From Pollutiaquabacter sp046052345 (lineage in GTDB: Bacteria; Bacteroidota; Bacteroidia; AKYH767-A; 2013-40CM-41-45): DNA of 64,000 nucleotides. The stretch spans positions 186,001 through 250,000 of the forward strand of contig JBJOMN010000007.1 in NCBI GenBank assembly GCA_046052345.1. The letters run 5' to 3'. Shown here one piece after another: positions 28,493-36,803 of this stretch. Numbering within the stretch: position 1 is the stretch's first letter; each line of letters starts with the position of its first letter. The translations under genes were made by a program, and so were the position numbers. Under the pieces are notes generated by a model. The model worked only from the letters and a program-made list of their open reading frames with translations. It searched no databases and was not told the origin of the DNA.

Positions 28493-29053
28493 TTATTCGA
28501 TGCCGTATTGTGCCAGAAGTTGTTTGTACTCGGTAGAATTCCGGCGCCGCAGGGACTCTTGACCGACAAGTTGCTGGATGTTGAGCACTCCGTCGATGAT
28601 CTGTTCAGGGCGTGGCGGACAACCGGGCACATACACATCGACGGGGATGATGTGGTCGATGCCCTGCAGCACGGAGTAGGTGTCGAAGATTCCGCCGCTG
28701 GAGGCACAGGCTCCCACGGACAAGACCCAGCGCGGCTCTGCCATCTGCTCATAGACCTGTCGGAGCACAGGCGCCATTTTCTTGGAAATGGTACCCATCA
28801 CCATCAGCAGGTCTGCCTGCCGCGGCGAGAAGCTGAGGCGTTCTGAACCGAAACGTGCGAAGTCATAATGTGATGCCATGGTAGCCATGAACTCGATGCC
28901 GCAACAGGAGGTCGCGAAAGGCAGCGGCCACAGCGAATTCTTCCGTGCCAACCCTACTGCTTTGTCCAAGGTGGTGGCGAAGAATCCGGGACCCTCAAAA
29001 CCGGGAGGCGTTTTGGCCACGTCCACGGACGGGTTTTTGGTGATGTCTGACAT
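28493..29053 (-). CDS. nuoB: NADH-quinone oxidoreductase subunit B
   Basis: It carries cluster N2 next to the quinone site. Cluster ligands are visible as the tandem cysteines in ATSCCGIEFM, the cysteine in VGACASSGG and that in YVPGCPPRPE. The 186-residue length is normal. It lies 43 bp after nuoA in the operon. Confidence 0.98.
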   Translation of the reverse strand: MSDITKNPSVDVAKTPPGFEGPGFFATTLDKAVGLARKNSLWPLPFATSCCGIEFMATMASHYDFARFGSERLSFSPRQADLLMVMGTISKKMAPVLRQVYEQMAEPRWVLSVGACASSGGIFDTYSVLQGIDHIIPVDVYVPGCPPRPEQIIDGVLNIQQLVGQESLRRRNSTEYKQLLAQYGIE

Positions 29054-29096
29054 TTGGATTGATCTCTTGTAGCCTTGATGGACGACGCTTAAGGCG

Positions 29097-29468
29097 TCAT
29101 TCCCATTTCAAGGCGCCTTTGCGGATGATGTAGTAGAAGCCGGTGAGCAATAACACCATGAATACCAACATCTCCAGGATGCCGGTTGTTCCAAGTTCCT
29201 TGAAGTTTACAGCCCATGGGTACATGAAAATCACCTCGACATCGAAAAGGACGAAGAGGATCGCGACCAGAAAATATTTGATGGAGAAAGGAATCCGGGC
29301 GTTACCCTTTGATTCGATTCCGCATTCAAAAGATTCCAGCTTGATTTTCGATTTACGTTTGGGTCCCAACAGGTGTGTAGCAACCATGGTCGTGACAATG
29401 AATCCCATTGCCACCACGAACTGGATGACCATCGGAAAGTAATCGGAGGGAAGGTCTTGTTGCTGCAT
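29097..29468 (-). CDS. nuoA: NADH-quinone oxidoreductase subunit A
   Basis: A three-helix membrane subunit, 123 aa. Family motifs: KLESFECGIESKGNARIPFSIKYF (loop with the conserved cysteine) and ILFVLFDVEVIFMYPW. It is the first gene of the nuoABCDEFGHIJK run, with a TAAATTTG promoter box 35 nt upstream. Confidence 0.97.
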   Translation of the reverse strand: MQQQDLPSDYFPMVIQFVVAMGFIVTTMVATHLLGPKRKSKIKLESFECGIESKGNARIPFSIKYFLVAILFVLFDVEVIFMYPWAVNFKELGTTGILEMLVFMVLLLTGFYYIIRKGALKWE

Positions 29469-29503
29469 GGCTTCCGAGAATGGAACAGTAGAATTTCGCG
29501 GGG

Positions 29504-29511
29504 CAAATTTA
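29504..29511 (-). promoter_or_regulatory. -7 promoter box of the nuo operon
   Basis: Reads TAAATTTG on the minus strand, an exact TAnnTTTG match, 35 nt before the nuoA ATG. A GTTG at about 20 nt further upstream is a partial -33 match. The rest of the 296-bp nuoA-tetR intergenic region (29469-29764) shows no RNA gene or convincing ORF. Confidence 0.55.
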
Positions 29512-29712
29512 CGCTTTTAAGCAACGTATTTGGCGGATTTTGAGCGAAAAAGCGGTTAAAATGCAGTGCAAGAAGCACATTTGGGCCAACCTCGCTCTTT
29601 TGGTGTTAAAGGAGGAAATCGGCCCTTTAGCACACCGGTCCCGCCAGGTCCGTGTCGTCGGCATTTTGAAATGACCGTAAATAGGCAATAATATGATATT
29701 CAATTACTTAAA

Positions 29713-29758
29713 AATCAAACAATCGTTTGATTAACAAGATTTACCTGTAGTATCTTCG
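29713..29758 (+). promoter_or_regulatory. Probable TetR operator overlapping the efflux-operon promoter
   Basis: A perfect inverted repeat AATCAAAC-AATC-GTTTGATT occupies 29713-29732, the size and symmetry of TetR-family operators. Its right arm contains TTTG (29726-29729), which lies 21 nt before TATCTTCG (29751-29758), a one-mismatch -7 box. The operator would thus cover the -33 element, fitting autorepression of tetR-hlyD-emrB. The box is 6 nt from the tetR ATG. Confidence 0.7.
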
Positions 29759-29764
29759 TCGTCC

Positions 29765-30388
29765 ATGAACCGCAGGAATTTGCTGTTAGATAAGGCCGAA
29801 GAGCTCTTTTCAGAGCACGGCTTCGAAGGCACCTCTGTCCGTCAATTGGCGGGAGCGGCCGGCGTCAACGTCGCGATGATTTCCTATTACTTCGGTTCAA
29901 AGGAGAAACTCTTCGATGCACTCGTTGAAGACAGGACCGCAGCGATACGTGATCGCCTGAAAGACCTCAACGAACAAACCATCGCGCCCGTCGAACGATT
30001 GGAGGAGATGATCCGGCTGTATGTGGACCGTTTCGTTTCCCGTCCCCGCTTTCATAAACTGCTTCATCACGAGGTCGCCGTCAACTGCCGACCGGGCCTG
30101 CAGCAATCCGTAGCAGCCGTCCTCATGCGTAACGTGAATGAGCTTCGTCGTATTCTCCAGGACGGAATACGCGAAGGTGTTTTCCGTGAAGTCGATATCG
30201 ACCTGACGATCGTGTCGCTCGTCGGCACCGTTACCCAGCTGGTCACAGCGTCCGGTGAGATGAGGGGCGCTATGTTGGGAGACAACGAAGACGTTTCCCG
30301 GGAGTATTTCACCGCAATGCGAGAACGGCTCTATGGTCATTTGAACCAATTGATGAAGTCCCACCTGCTCAAAGAAAAAAAATCCTGA
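29765..30388 (+). CDS. TetR family transcriptional regulator
   Basis: A 207-residue dimeric repressor. The N-terminal TetR helix-turn-helix is clear: LLDKAEELFSEHGFEGTSVRQLAGAAGVN followed by ISYYFGSKEKLFDALV (spanning residues 6-50). The C-terminal ligand domain is generic. It is the first gene of an efflux operon: its stop is 1 nt before the hlyD ATG. A perfect inverted repeat overlaps the promoter just upstream, so it most likely represses its own operon. Ligand unknown. Confidence 0.93.
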   Translation: MNRRNLLLDKAEELFSEHGFEGTSVRQLAGAAGVNVAMISYYFGSKEKLFDALVEDRTAAIRDRLKDLNEQTIAPVERLEEMIRLYVDRFVSRPRFHKLLHHEVAVNCRPGLQQSVAAVLMRNVNELRRILQDGIREGVFREVDIDLTIVSLVGTVTQLVTASGEMRGAMLGDNEDVSREYFTAMRERLYGHLNQLMKSHLLKEKKS

Positions 30389-30389
30389 T

Positions 30390-31442
30390 ATGGAAAACGC
30401 TTCAATATACTCGCCGGAAAAACGTCCTAAGAAGACGGCCCTCAAGATCGTGCTGCTTTTGTTCGTTTCGTTCATCGGTTACTGGGCTGCTTCAAAATTC
30501 ATCTATGCACGGCATCACGAAGAGACCGATGATGCACAGCTGGATGCGGACATTGCTCCCGTCTTGGCCAGAGTGTCAGGATATATACGGGAAATCCGGT
30601 TCGAAGAAAACCGGCATGTCGGAATCGGCGACACACTCGTTTTGATCGATGACCGGGACTTACGCAGCCGACGGGATCAAGCCGGTAACGCAGTGGTCGC
30701 TGCAGAGGCTGCCGTAGGAGTCGCAGAGGCGGGCGTGACTACTGCAGCTGCCAATATGCGTACCGCAGAATCCGTGCTCGAAACCGCCAAAGTCAGAGTC
30801 TGGCGGGCCGACAAGGAATATGTCCGTTTGGTCAACCTCCAGAAGGAGGGTGCGGGTACCGCCCAGCAATTGGATGCGTCAAAAGCGGAAAAAGATGCAG
30901 CCGATGCTCAACTGGTGACTGCGAACCGTCAGATGGATGCCGCAGCGGCGGCGGTGCAGGCAGCGAAGGAACAAGTTCGTGTCGCCCGTGCTGCTGTGGA
31001 TCTTCGCCGGTCTGAGGAGGACTTTGCCCGACTGCAACTTTCCTACACGTTTGTCACGGCGCCTGCTTCCGGCATTGCATCCAGGAAAAGCATTCAGCCC
31101 GGCCAGTTCGTCAGTCAGGGCTCTCCGCTTTTCGCAATCGTAGCGGATTCCAATGCCTATGTCGTGGCCAACTTCAAAGAGACACAGATCGGCAAGATGC
31201 GCAAGGGGCAACCGGTCGAAGTGAAAGTGGACGCGTTCCCTGATCATCACTTCGTCGGTAAAGTGTACAGCTTTTCTCCCGCCACAGGCGCGAAATTCAG
31301 CCTGCTGCCTCCCGATAACGCCACCGGTAATTATGTGAAAGTCGTGCAGCGCATTCCTGTTAAAATAGTGCTCGATCCGGATTCCATGAACAGCTCGCTT
31401 CGTCCGGGAATGAGCGTCCGGGTTGCAGTGCAAGTGGACTGA
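30390..31442 (+). CDS. HlyD/EmrA family periplasmic adaptor
   Basis: A membrane-fusion protein of 350 residues linking an inner-membrane MFS pump to an outer-membrane channel. One N-terminal membrane helix (ALKIVLLLFVSFIGYWAASKF) is followed by EETDDAQLDADIAPVLARVSG and a lipoyl half, a long alanine/glutamate-rich coiled-coil hairpin (about residues 100-215), and the second lipoyl half with SGIASRKSIQPGQFVSQGSPL. EmrA-like by partner and by domain order. No TolC-type gene is adjacent, so the outer-membrane channel must be encoded elsewhere. Confidence 0.93.
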   Translation: MENASIYSPEKRPKKTALKIVLLLFVSFIGYWAASKFIYARHHEETDDAQLDADIAPVLARVSGYIREIRFEENRHVGIGDTLVLIDDRDLRSRRDQAGNAVVAAEAAVGVAEAGVTTAAANMRTAESVLETAKVRVWRADKEYVRLVNLQKEGAGTAQQLDASKAEKDAADAQLVTANRQMDAAAAAVQAAKEQVRVARAAVDLRRSEEDFARLQLSYTFVTAPASGIASRKSIQPGQFVSQGSPLFAIVADSNAYVVANFKETQIGKMRKGQPVEVKVDAFPDHHFVGKVYSFSPATGAKFSLLPPDNATGNYVKVVQRIPVKIVLDPDSMNSSLRPGMSVRVAVQVD

Positions 31443-31481
31443 TTCGTATGACACCCCTGCAGTACGTTCGAAACTGAAACC

Positions 31482-33032
31482 ATGGAAACCTCCGTATCGC
31501 GCAGATGGGTGATCACAGGCACCGTCGTCATGGCGGCGCTGCTCGAACTCATCGACACGACCGTGGTCAATGTGTCGTTGCCGCAGATCATGGGCAATCT
31601 CGGGGCTACGCTTGCCGACGTGGGTTGGGTGGTGACTTCTTACGCCATCGCCAACGTGATCATCCTTCCGATGTCCGGTTGGTTGGGAGCCAGGTTCGGT
31701 CGTCGGAATTACTTCGTGTTCTCCATGGTGATTTTCACCATCTCCTCGTTTTTCTGCGGCAATGCCGATAACATCTGGGAGCTCATTTTTTTCCGTTTCA
31801 TACAAGGTGTCGGAGGCGGCGCTTTGCTCGGTACTGCACAAGCCATACTGATCGAGACCTGGCCGAAGGAGAAGCTGGGCATGGCCACCGCAATTTTCGG
31901 ACTTGGCGTCGTCATCGGTCCCACGCTCGGCCCGACGCTCGGCGGATACATCACCGATCATTACGCCTGGCCTTGGGTTTTCTTCGTGAACCTCCCGCTG
32001 GGCGTCATCGCCATGCTTCTCACACTGTCCTTCATACCGCCGTATCCGGCCACCAACCGTTCGGGGGTCGTGGACTGGTGGGGGATCATTTTCCTGACCG
32101 TCGGTGTCGGGTCGCTGCAATTCGTACTGGAACGCGGGGAAACTGAAGACTGGTTCGAAACCGATTATATCATCTGGTTATCGGTCCTGGCAGTCCTTGG
32201 AATGATCGCTTTCGTAGTCCGCGAATTGTTGACAGACCATCCGGTTGTGAATCTGCGGATCCTGAAGAGCCGGTCGCTTGCCATAGGAATGGTGACGACA
32301 TTCATCCTGGGCTTCGGACTCTTCGGTTCGGTATTCATCTTTCCGGTGTTCTGTCAGAACCTGCTTGGCTTCTCCGCCCAGCAGACCGGCATGCTGCTCA
32401 TCCCCGGAGGTTTGTGCACCATCTTCATGATGCCGATGATCGGTAAGATGCTGCAGAAGGGTGTTCCCCCGCAGATACTTTCAACGTTCGGCTTCTTCTT
32501 TTTCTTCCTTTTCACCTTCCTGATGTCGAAATCGAATCTCTCCTCCGGGGAATCCGATTTCTATCTGCCATTGATCTTCCGCGGCATCGGCCTGAGCCTG
32601 TTGTTCGTGCCATTGACCACTCTTGCGTTGTCCGGCCTCGAACCGAAAGACATCGGTCAGGGAACAGGATTGAACAATATGATGCGGCAATTGGGAGGAT
32701 CTTTCGGTGTCGCCATCATCACCACCGTCCTTCACCTCCGTCAGGGATTACACCGTACGCGGCTGCTCGAGAATATCTCCATTTACGATCCGGAAACCGG
32801 CAGACGCATCTCCGGTGTGAAGGAGGCGCTGCTGTCCAAAGGAATGAGTGCCGTTGATGCGCAACAGGCCGCCGTGAAGGCCGTGGAGGGTGCTGTCATG
32901 CGTCAGTCCTTCCTGTTAAGTTACATGGATGCCTTCTGGGTGACCGGCGTCTTCTTTCTCTTTTGTATCCCGTTGCTGTATTTGCAGAAGTTCAAGCGGG
33001 GACCTGCTCGACCTGCTTCGGGTGGTCACTGA
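31482..33032 (+). CDS. DHA2 family MFS drug:proton antiporter (EmrB/QacA type)
   Basis: A 516-residue, 14-helix transporter. Diagnostic parts: ELIDTTVVNVSLPQIMGNLG (motif D1), GWVVTSYAIANVIILPMSGWLGARFGRR (with motif A) and the motif C region VVIGPTLGPTLGGYI. It is the third gene of the tetR operon, 39 nt after the adaptor. It probably exports hydrophobic toxic compounds; the substrate cannot be told from sequence. Its last 7 nt overlap the 3' end of queA on the other strand. Confidence 0.94.
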   Translation: METSVSRRWVITGTVVMAALLELIDTTVVNVSLPQIMGNLGATLADVGWVVTSYAIANVIILPMSGWLGARFGRRNYFVFSMVIFTISSFFCGNADNIWELIFFRFIQGVGGGALLGTAQAILIETWPKEKLGMATAIFGLGVVIGPTLGPTLGGYITDHYAWPWVFFVNLPLGVIAMLLTLSFIPPYPATNRSGVVDWWGIIFLTVGVGSLQFVLERGETEDWFETDYIIWLSVLAVLGMIAFVVRELLTDHPVVNLRILKSRSLAIGMVTTFILGFGLFGSVFIFPVFCQNLLGFSAQQTGMLLIPGGLCTIFMMPMIGKMLQKGVPPQILSTFGFFFFFLFTFLMSKSNLSSGESDFYLPLIFRGIGLSLLFVPLTTLALSGLEPKDIGQGTGLNNMMRQLGGSFGVAIITTVLHLRQGLHRTRLLENISIYDPETGRRISGVKEALLSKGMSAVDAQQAAVKAVEGAVMRQSFLLSYMDAFWVTGVFFLFCIPLLYLQKFKRGPARPASGGH

Positions 33033-34285
33033 TCCTTTCTGAAAAGGAGTGAGCTGTCTCCGTAGCTGAGGAAGCGGTAAGCGTTCTCCAAGGCATGTCG
33101 GTAGACGTTTTTCCAGTCTTCCCCGATGAATGCCGCTACCAGTAGCAACAAGGTGCTGTCCGGTTGGTGGAAGTTCGTCACCAAAGCATCCGCCATCCGG
33201 AAACGGTAGCCGGGAGCGATGAGCAGACCGGTCGAAGCGACCATACGGCTGCTCCCTTCGCTCTCGAGCGAACGCGTCAGTGCGGATATCGCCTGTGCTG
33301 CGGTCACATAATCGCCCTTGTAATCGTAAGGGAACCATTGTGACAGATTACGTGAACGGTTGCCGGAAGTTTCGGCTACTCCCAGCCAATAAAGGCTCTC
33401 CAGCGTGCGCAAAGAGGTGGTTCCTACAGCCACCAGACGGGACTGTTCAGAGGAGGAATCGCTGATCAAGGTTTCTCTCTGAAGTAAGAAATCCCGGAGC
33501 TGCTCAAGTGCGGATTTTTCCACGACTATTTTCTCCTCGTGCATCGCATGTTCGCCCATAGAGTCGGCCTTCACGGGACGAAAGGTACCGGCACCAACAT
33601 GCAGCGTAAGGTTCGTTCGGCCGATTCCCCGTTCCTCCAGCAGCTGCAGGACATCTTGAGTGAAGTGCAGTCCGGCTGTCGGTGCGGCGACAGATCCTTC
33701 GTTACGGGCATACACGGTCTGATAGGTAGTCTCATCCGAGGTGTCGGCATCACGCTCGAGGTAGGGAGGGATCGGCAGTCTGCCCGCCTGCTCGATGATC
33801 TCTGAAAAGGTATGGTCGCCGGTCCATGTGAATCTTACTTGGTCCGGGGAGATTTTCTCCGCCGTAAGTACGGTTTCGCCTGTTGTCATTGCGATGACCA
33901 TACGCAGGGAAAGGTCTTTCCAGCGTTTGAGGTTTCCGATCATGACTTTCCACCTGCATTCGTTTTTACGCTGAAGTGCTACTGCGGTATCCGGATGATC
34001 GAGCGGTTCAAGACACAACAGTTCGATGACGGCTCCGGTATCCTTGGTGAACAGGAGCCGTGCGTGAATCACTTTTGTTTCATTGAAGACCATACGGTCT
34101 CCTGATTTCAGGATAGAAGGCAATTCGGAAAAGACACGGTCGTAGATGCTCCCGTTGCTGAAAACCAGCAGTTTGGATGCGTCGCGCTCACTGAGCGGAT
34201 AGCGTGCGATCCTGTCCGTTGGAAGTTCATAGGAGAACTCACGGATGGTGATGGAGCGCGGATCTTTCGGTCGGTTAAGCGACAT
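33026..34285 (-). CDS. QueA family S-adenosylmethionine:tRNA ribosyltransferase-isomerase
   Basis: QueA transfers the ribosyl part of SAM to preQ1 in tRNA to form epoxyqueuosine. Family motifs: MVFNETKVIHARLLF, SVAAPTAGLHFT, HVGAGTFRPV, TNFHQPDSTLLLLVAAFIG and YRFLSYGDSSLL. At 419 residues it is about 70 longer than typical QueA (about 350), with extra sequence in the N-terminal half (around QRKNECRWKVMIGNLKRWKD) and around residues 250-310. A longer QueA-like type occurs in Bacteroidota, so whether this is the true queA or a paralog is open; I leave the symbol blank for that reason. Confidence 0.88.
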   Translation of the reverse strand: MSLNRPKDPRSITIREFSYELPTDRIARYPLSERDASKLLVFSNGSIYDRVFSELPSILKSGDRMVFNETKVIHARLLFTKDTGAVIELLCLEPLDHPDTAVALQRKNECRWKVMIGNLKRWKDLSLRMVIAMTTGETVLTAEKISPDQVRFTWTGDHTFSEIIEQAGRLPIPPYLERDADTSDETTYQTVYARNEGSVAAPTAGLHFTQDVLQLLEERGIGRTNLTLHVGAGTFRPVKADSMGEHAMHEEKIVVEKSALEQLRDFLLQRETLISDSSSEQSRLVAVGTTSLRTLESLYWLGVAETSGNRSRNLSQWFPYDYKGDYVTAAQAISALTRSLESEGSSRMVASTGLLIAPGYRFRMADALVTNFHQPDSTLLLLVAAFIGEDWKNVYRHALENAYRFLSYGDSSLLFRKDQ

Positions 34286-34410
34286 GCTTCGGCAAATATC
34301 CGGCTTTTAGCCCGAATCAGGCATGACGATCCGATTTCATTCCCGGATACGATGAATCACAGGAACGGCTTTGAAACCGATCGGAAAAAATCGCTTGCTT
34401 TGCACGATTC

Positions 34411-35619
34411 ATGGCACCGGAGAATAACAGAGCCTTGCTTTTCATTTTCATCACTGTCCTTATAGATGTGATGGGGCTTGCCCTCGTGATTCCCGTGCTT
34501 CCGACAATGGTACGGGAAATACATGGCGGGGACATTGCGGAGGCTTCTCGGATCGTCGGGTGGCTGACTTTCGCCTATGCCGCCATGCAATTCCTGTTTG
34601 CCCCCGTCGTCGGCGCTCTCAGCGACAGATACGGTCGTCGACCGGTCCTGTTGGCATCACTTTGCGCATTCGGATTGGATTACATCCTGATGGGTCTGGC
34701 ACCTACAGTCGGATGGTTGTTTCTTGGTCGTTTGATTGCCGGCATGACCGGAGCCAGTTTCACCACGGCAAGTGCGTACATCGCCGATGTCAGCACTCCG
34801 GAGAAACGTGCACAGAACTTCGGACTGCTGGGTGCTGCCTTCGGACTGGGATTCATCATCGGTCCTGTCATAGGCGGTTTGCTGGGACAATTCGGATCCC
34901 GGATTCCCTTTTTCGCCGCCGCTTGTCTTGCAATGGCCAATATGTTGTACGGCTATTTCATTCTTCCGGAATCCTTGGCTCCCGGAAACCGTCGCTACTT
35001 CGATTGGGGTCGCGCGAATCCGTTAGGCTCCCTGAAGCATCTGGCGAAATATCCCTTAGTCAAAAGATTGGTTCTGCCCTTCGTCCTGGTTTTCATCGCC
35101 GGTCATGCGAATCAATCCACGTGGACATTCTATACCATCGAGAAATTCGATTGGAACGAGCAATGGGTAGGGTACTCCCTTGGCGCAGTCGGAGTCGCAG
35201 TGGCGATTGTGCAAGGCGGACTGATTCGTATAGTCATACCGCGTTTCGGTCAGGCCAGGTCCGCGTATGCCGGATTGTTTTTCTTTACCGTTTCATTTGC
35301 TCTGTTTGCGTTCGCCACGGAAGGGTGGATGATGTTCCTCTTCATTATCCCATCTGCGCTGGGAGGTTTTACGGTTCCCGCCCTGCAGGGGATTATTTCC
35401 GGACATGTTCCTCCGAACGAGCAAGGGGAGATGCAGGGCGCATTGACCGGTCTGATTTCCCTGACTTCGATTTTCGGTCCGTTGCTGATGACCTACCTGT
35501 TTTCCCGTTTTTCAGGAGCCGAAGCGCCTTTTTATTTTCCAGGGGCACCTTTTCTGGCTGCATCTTTTTTCAGCCTGGCAAGCCTGATCCTGATATATCG
35601 TGCGTTGCGGCGATCCTGA
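34411..35619 (+). CDS. MFS transporter, TCR/Tet family
   Basis: A 402-residue, 12-helix major facilitator protein. It resembles TetA-type and related drug transporters: FITVLIDVMGLALVIPVLP (helix 1), PVVGALSDRYGRRPVLLAS (motif A), RLIAGMTGASFTTASAYIADV, and GFIIGPVIGGLLGQFG (motif C). This subfamily is widespread in Bacteroidota and often annotated as TCR/Tet without proven tetracycline export. A TTGCTTTG box, one base off consensus, is 8 nt before the ATG. It converges on the DUF4421 gene. Confidence 0.9.
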   Translation: MAPENNRALLFIFITVLIDVMGLALVIPVLPTMVREIHGGDIAEASRIVGWLTFAYAAMQFLFAPVVGALSDRYGRRPVLLASLCAFGLDYILMGLAPTVGWLFLGRLIAGMTGASFTTASAYIADVSTPEKRAQNFGLLGAAFGLGFIIGPVIGGLLGQFGSRIPFFAAACLAMANMLYGYFILPESLAPGNRRYFDWGRANPLGSLKHLAKYPLVKRLVLPFVLVFIAGHANQSTWTFYTIEKFDWNEQWVGYSLGAVGVAVAIVQGGLIRIVIPRFGQARSAYAGLFFFTVSFALFAFATEGWMMFLFIIPSALGGFTVPALQGIISGHVPPNEQGEMQGALTGLISLTSIFGPLLMTYLFSRFSGAEAPFYFPGAPFLAASFFSLASLILIYRALRRS

Positions 35620-35623
35620 GCGC

Positions 35624-36691
35624 TCACAATCCGAGCTTGCGCAGTATACCGGATTTTGCGGGTTTCATCCCAAACCTGCGTCCTACCGCAAATCGACCGA
35701 ATGAATAACCCTGCGACAACGGATTGGTTCCTTCGAATTCGGAAGTGATCAGGTAGCTGACTCCTGTCAGTGAAACATACCAACGGTCGCCATTGTAGCC
35801 CGTGGTCACTCGGCTCTCCGTATGAAGTCCCCAAGCGCTTTTCGTTATCCTGGAATCGGTGTCCTCGAACTTTGCGTCACCTTGCTGGAAGGAAATGCCC
35901 GGAATAAAAAGCAGTGACAGGAACCACTTCCGGCTCTTGGTGAATGCAAACGTGTGCAGATAGCCGAAGTTTATTCCGTACATGCTGAAACCGAATTCCG
36001 TGATAGCCTCACCCGCCTCGAATCGGTTCTCGAACTGTTCCGGAAACAGAGCGCTGTCCGACAAGTGAAGCGCCTTTGAAAAGGAAATGCCTGCTGTGAA
36101 GGAGCCGGCACTTTTTTTCTGCCTTTCCAGCTGCCACAATGCGGCGATATTGCTGAAGCGCCGGTGGTTGAACCCGTAATTCAGTGTCGCATAATAGACG
36201 GTATTGGAGACGTCGCCCCGCAAAGGATAGGTGCCTGTCGCCGGATCGAACTGCGGATCGAAATATTCCGGATTCGTCAGGAAGTACCCCTGCGTGTTCC
36301 GGTAGAAATTTCGGAACCACCATTTCCGGCCGGTTAGCCCGAATCCTAGTCCTGTTGATGACGTGTATCCTTTCCCTGCTTCGCCGCTCATGCCGAATGA
36401 AGACGTATACTCGGCGGTAAGCCATTTATAATCGATCCCGATACCTATTGCGGATGGCAGGTTGGTGGAATAGGTAAGACTTTTTCCCTGTTTGTCGGTG
36501 GCCGATATGCTGTTGGAGGAGGAGGCCGAGACCAGCGTGATCACCAAATCGTCCCGGAAGCTTTTTATGTAGGCGGTATCGTAATCAGGGACTTTCGGGA
36601 GGGTATCCTGTGCTGAAACGCTGACCGATTGTGCACCGCAGAACGATGTAAAGGTTAGCACGAGGCAAAAGAATTCCTTTCGATTCATCAC
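35624..36691 (-). CDS. DUF4421 family outer-membrane or periplasmic protein
   Basis: A 355-residue exported protein with a signal-like N-terminus (FFCLVLTFTSFCGAQSVSVSAQ). The DUF4421 pattern is visible: DTAYIKSFRDDLVITLVSASSS, SAIGIGIDYKWLTAEY, GFGLTGRKWWFRNFYRNTQGYFL and DVSNTVYYATLNYGFNHRRFS. Alternating aromatic strands suggest a beta barrel. Function is unknown. The start may be the second of two adjacent ATGs (36688). It stands alone on the minus strand between an MFS gene and the sHSP terminator. Confidence 0.82.
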   Translation of the reverse strand: MMNRKEFFCLVLTFTSFCGAQSVSVSAQDTLPKVPDYDTAYIKSFRDDLVITLVSASSSNSISATDKQGKSLTYSTNLPSAIGIGIDYKWLTAEYTSSFGMSGEAGKGYTSSTGLGFGLTGRKWWFRNFYRNTQGYFLTNPEYFDPQFDPATGTYPLRGDVSNTVYYATLNYGFNHRRFSNIAALWQLERQKKSAGSFTAGISFSKALHLSDSALFPEQFENRFEAGEAITEFGFSMYGINFGYLHTFAFTKSRKWFLSLLFIPGISFQQGDAKFEDTDSRITKSAWGLHTESRVTTGYNGDRWYVSLTGVSYLITSEFEGTNPLSQGYSFGRFAVGRRFGMKPAKSGILRKLGL

Positions 36692-36756
36692 TACACGGGT
36701 GTCTTTTTTCTTTCGGGCAGTAAGGGTCTTTTATTATCGCCGGTCCGGATAAAAAG

Positions 36757-36786
36757 AAAACGGCAGAGGGATTCCTCTGCCGTTTT
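36757..36786 (-). terminator. Intrinsic terminator of the sHSP gene
   Basis: Perfect 13-bp inverted repeat AAAACGGCAGAGG-GATT-CCTCTGCCGTTTT just past the sHSP stop. On the minus strand the stem is followed by a T-rich run. The flanking U-runs on both sides would allow some bidirectional function. Confidence 0.85.
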
Positions 36787-36803
36787 TCCGGTAAGCGTGA
36801 AAA

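Noticed and set aside
29509..29703. 64-codon minus-strand ORF between nuoA and tetR
   Set aside because: It contains the nuo promoter region at its end, has no recognisable motif, and no ribosome site or promoter was seen.
30879..32120. 413-codon minus-strand open frame
   Set aside because: Antisense to the hlyD and emrB genes; His/Arg/Gly-rich translation without motifs.
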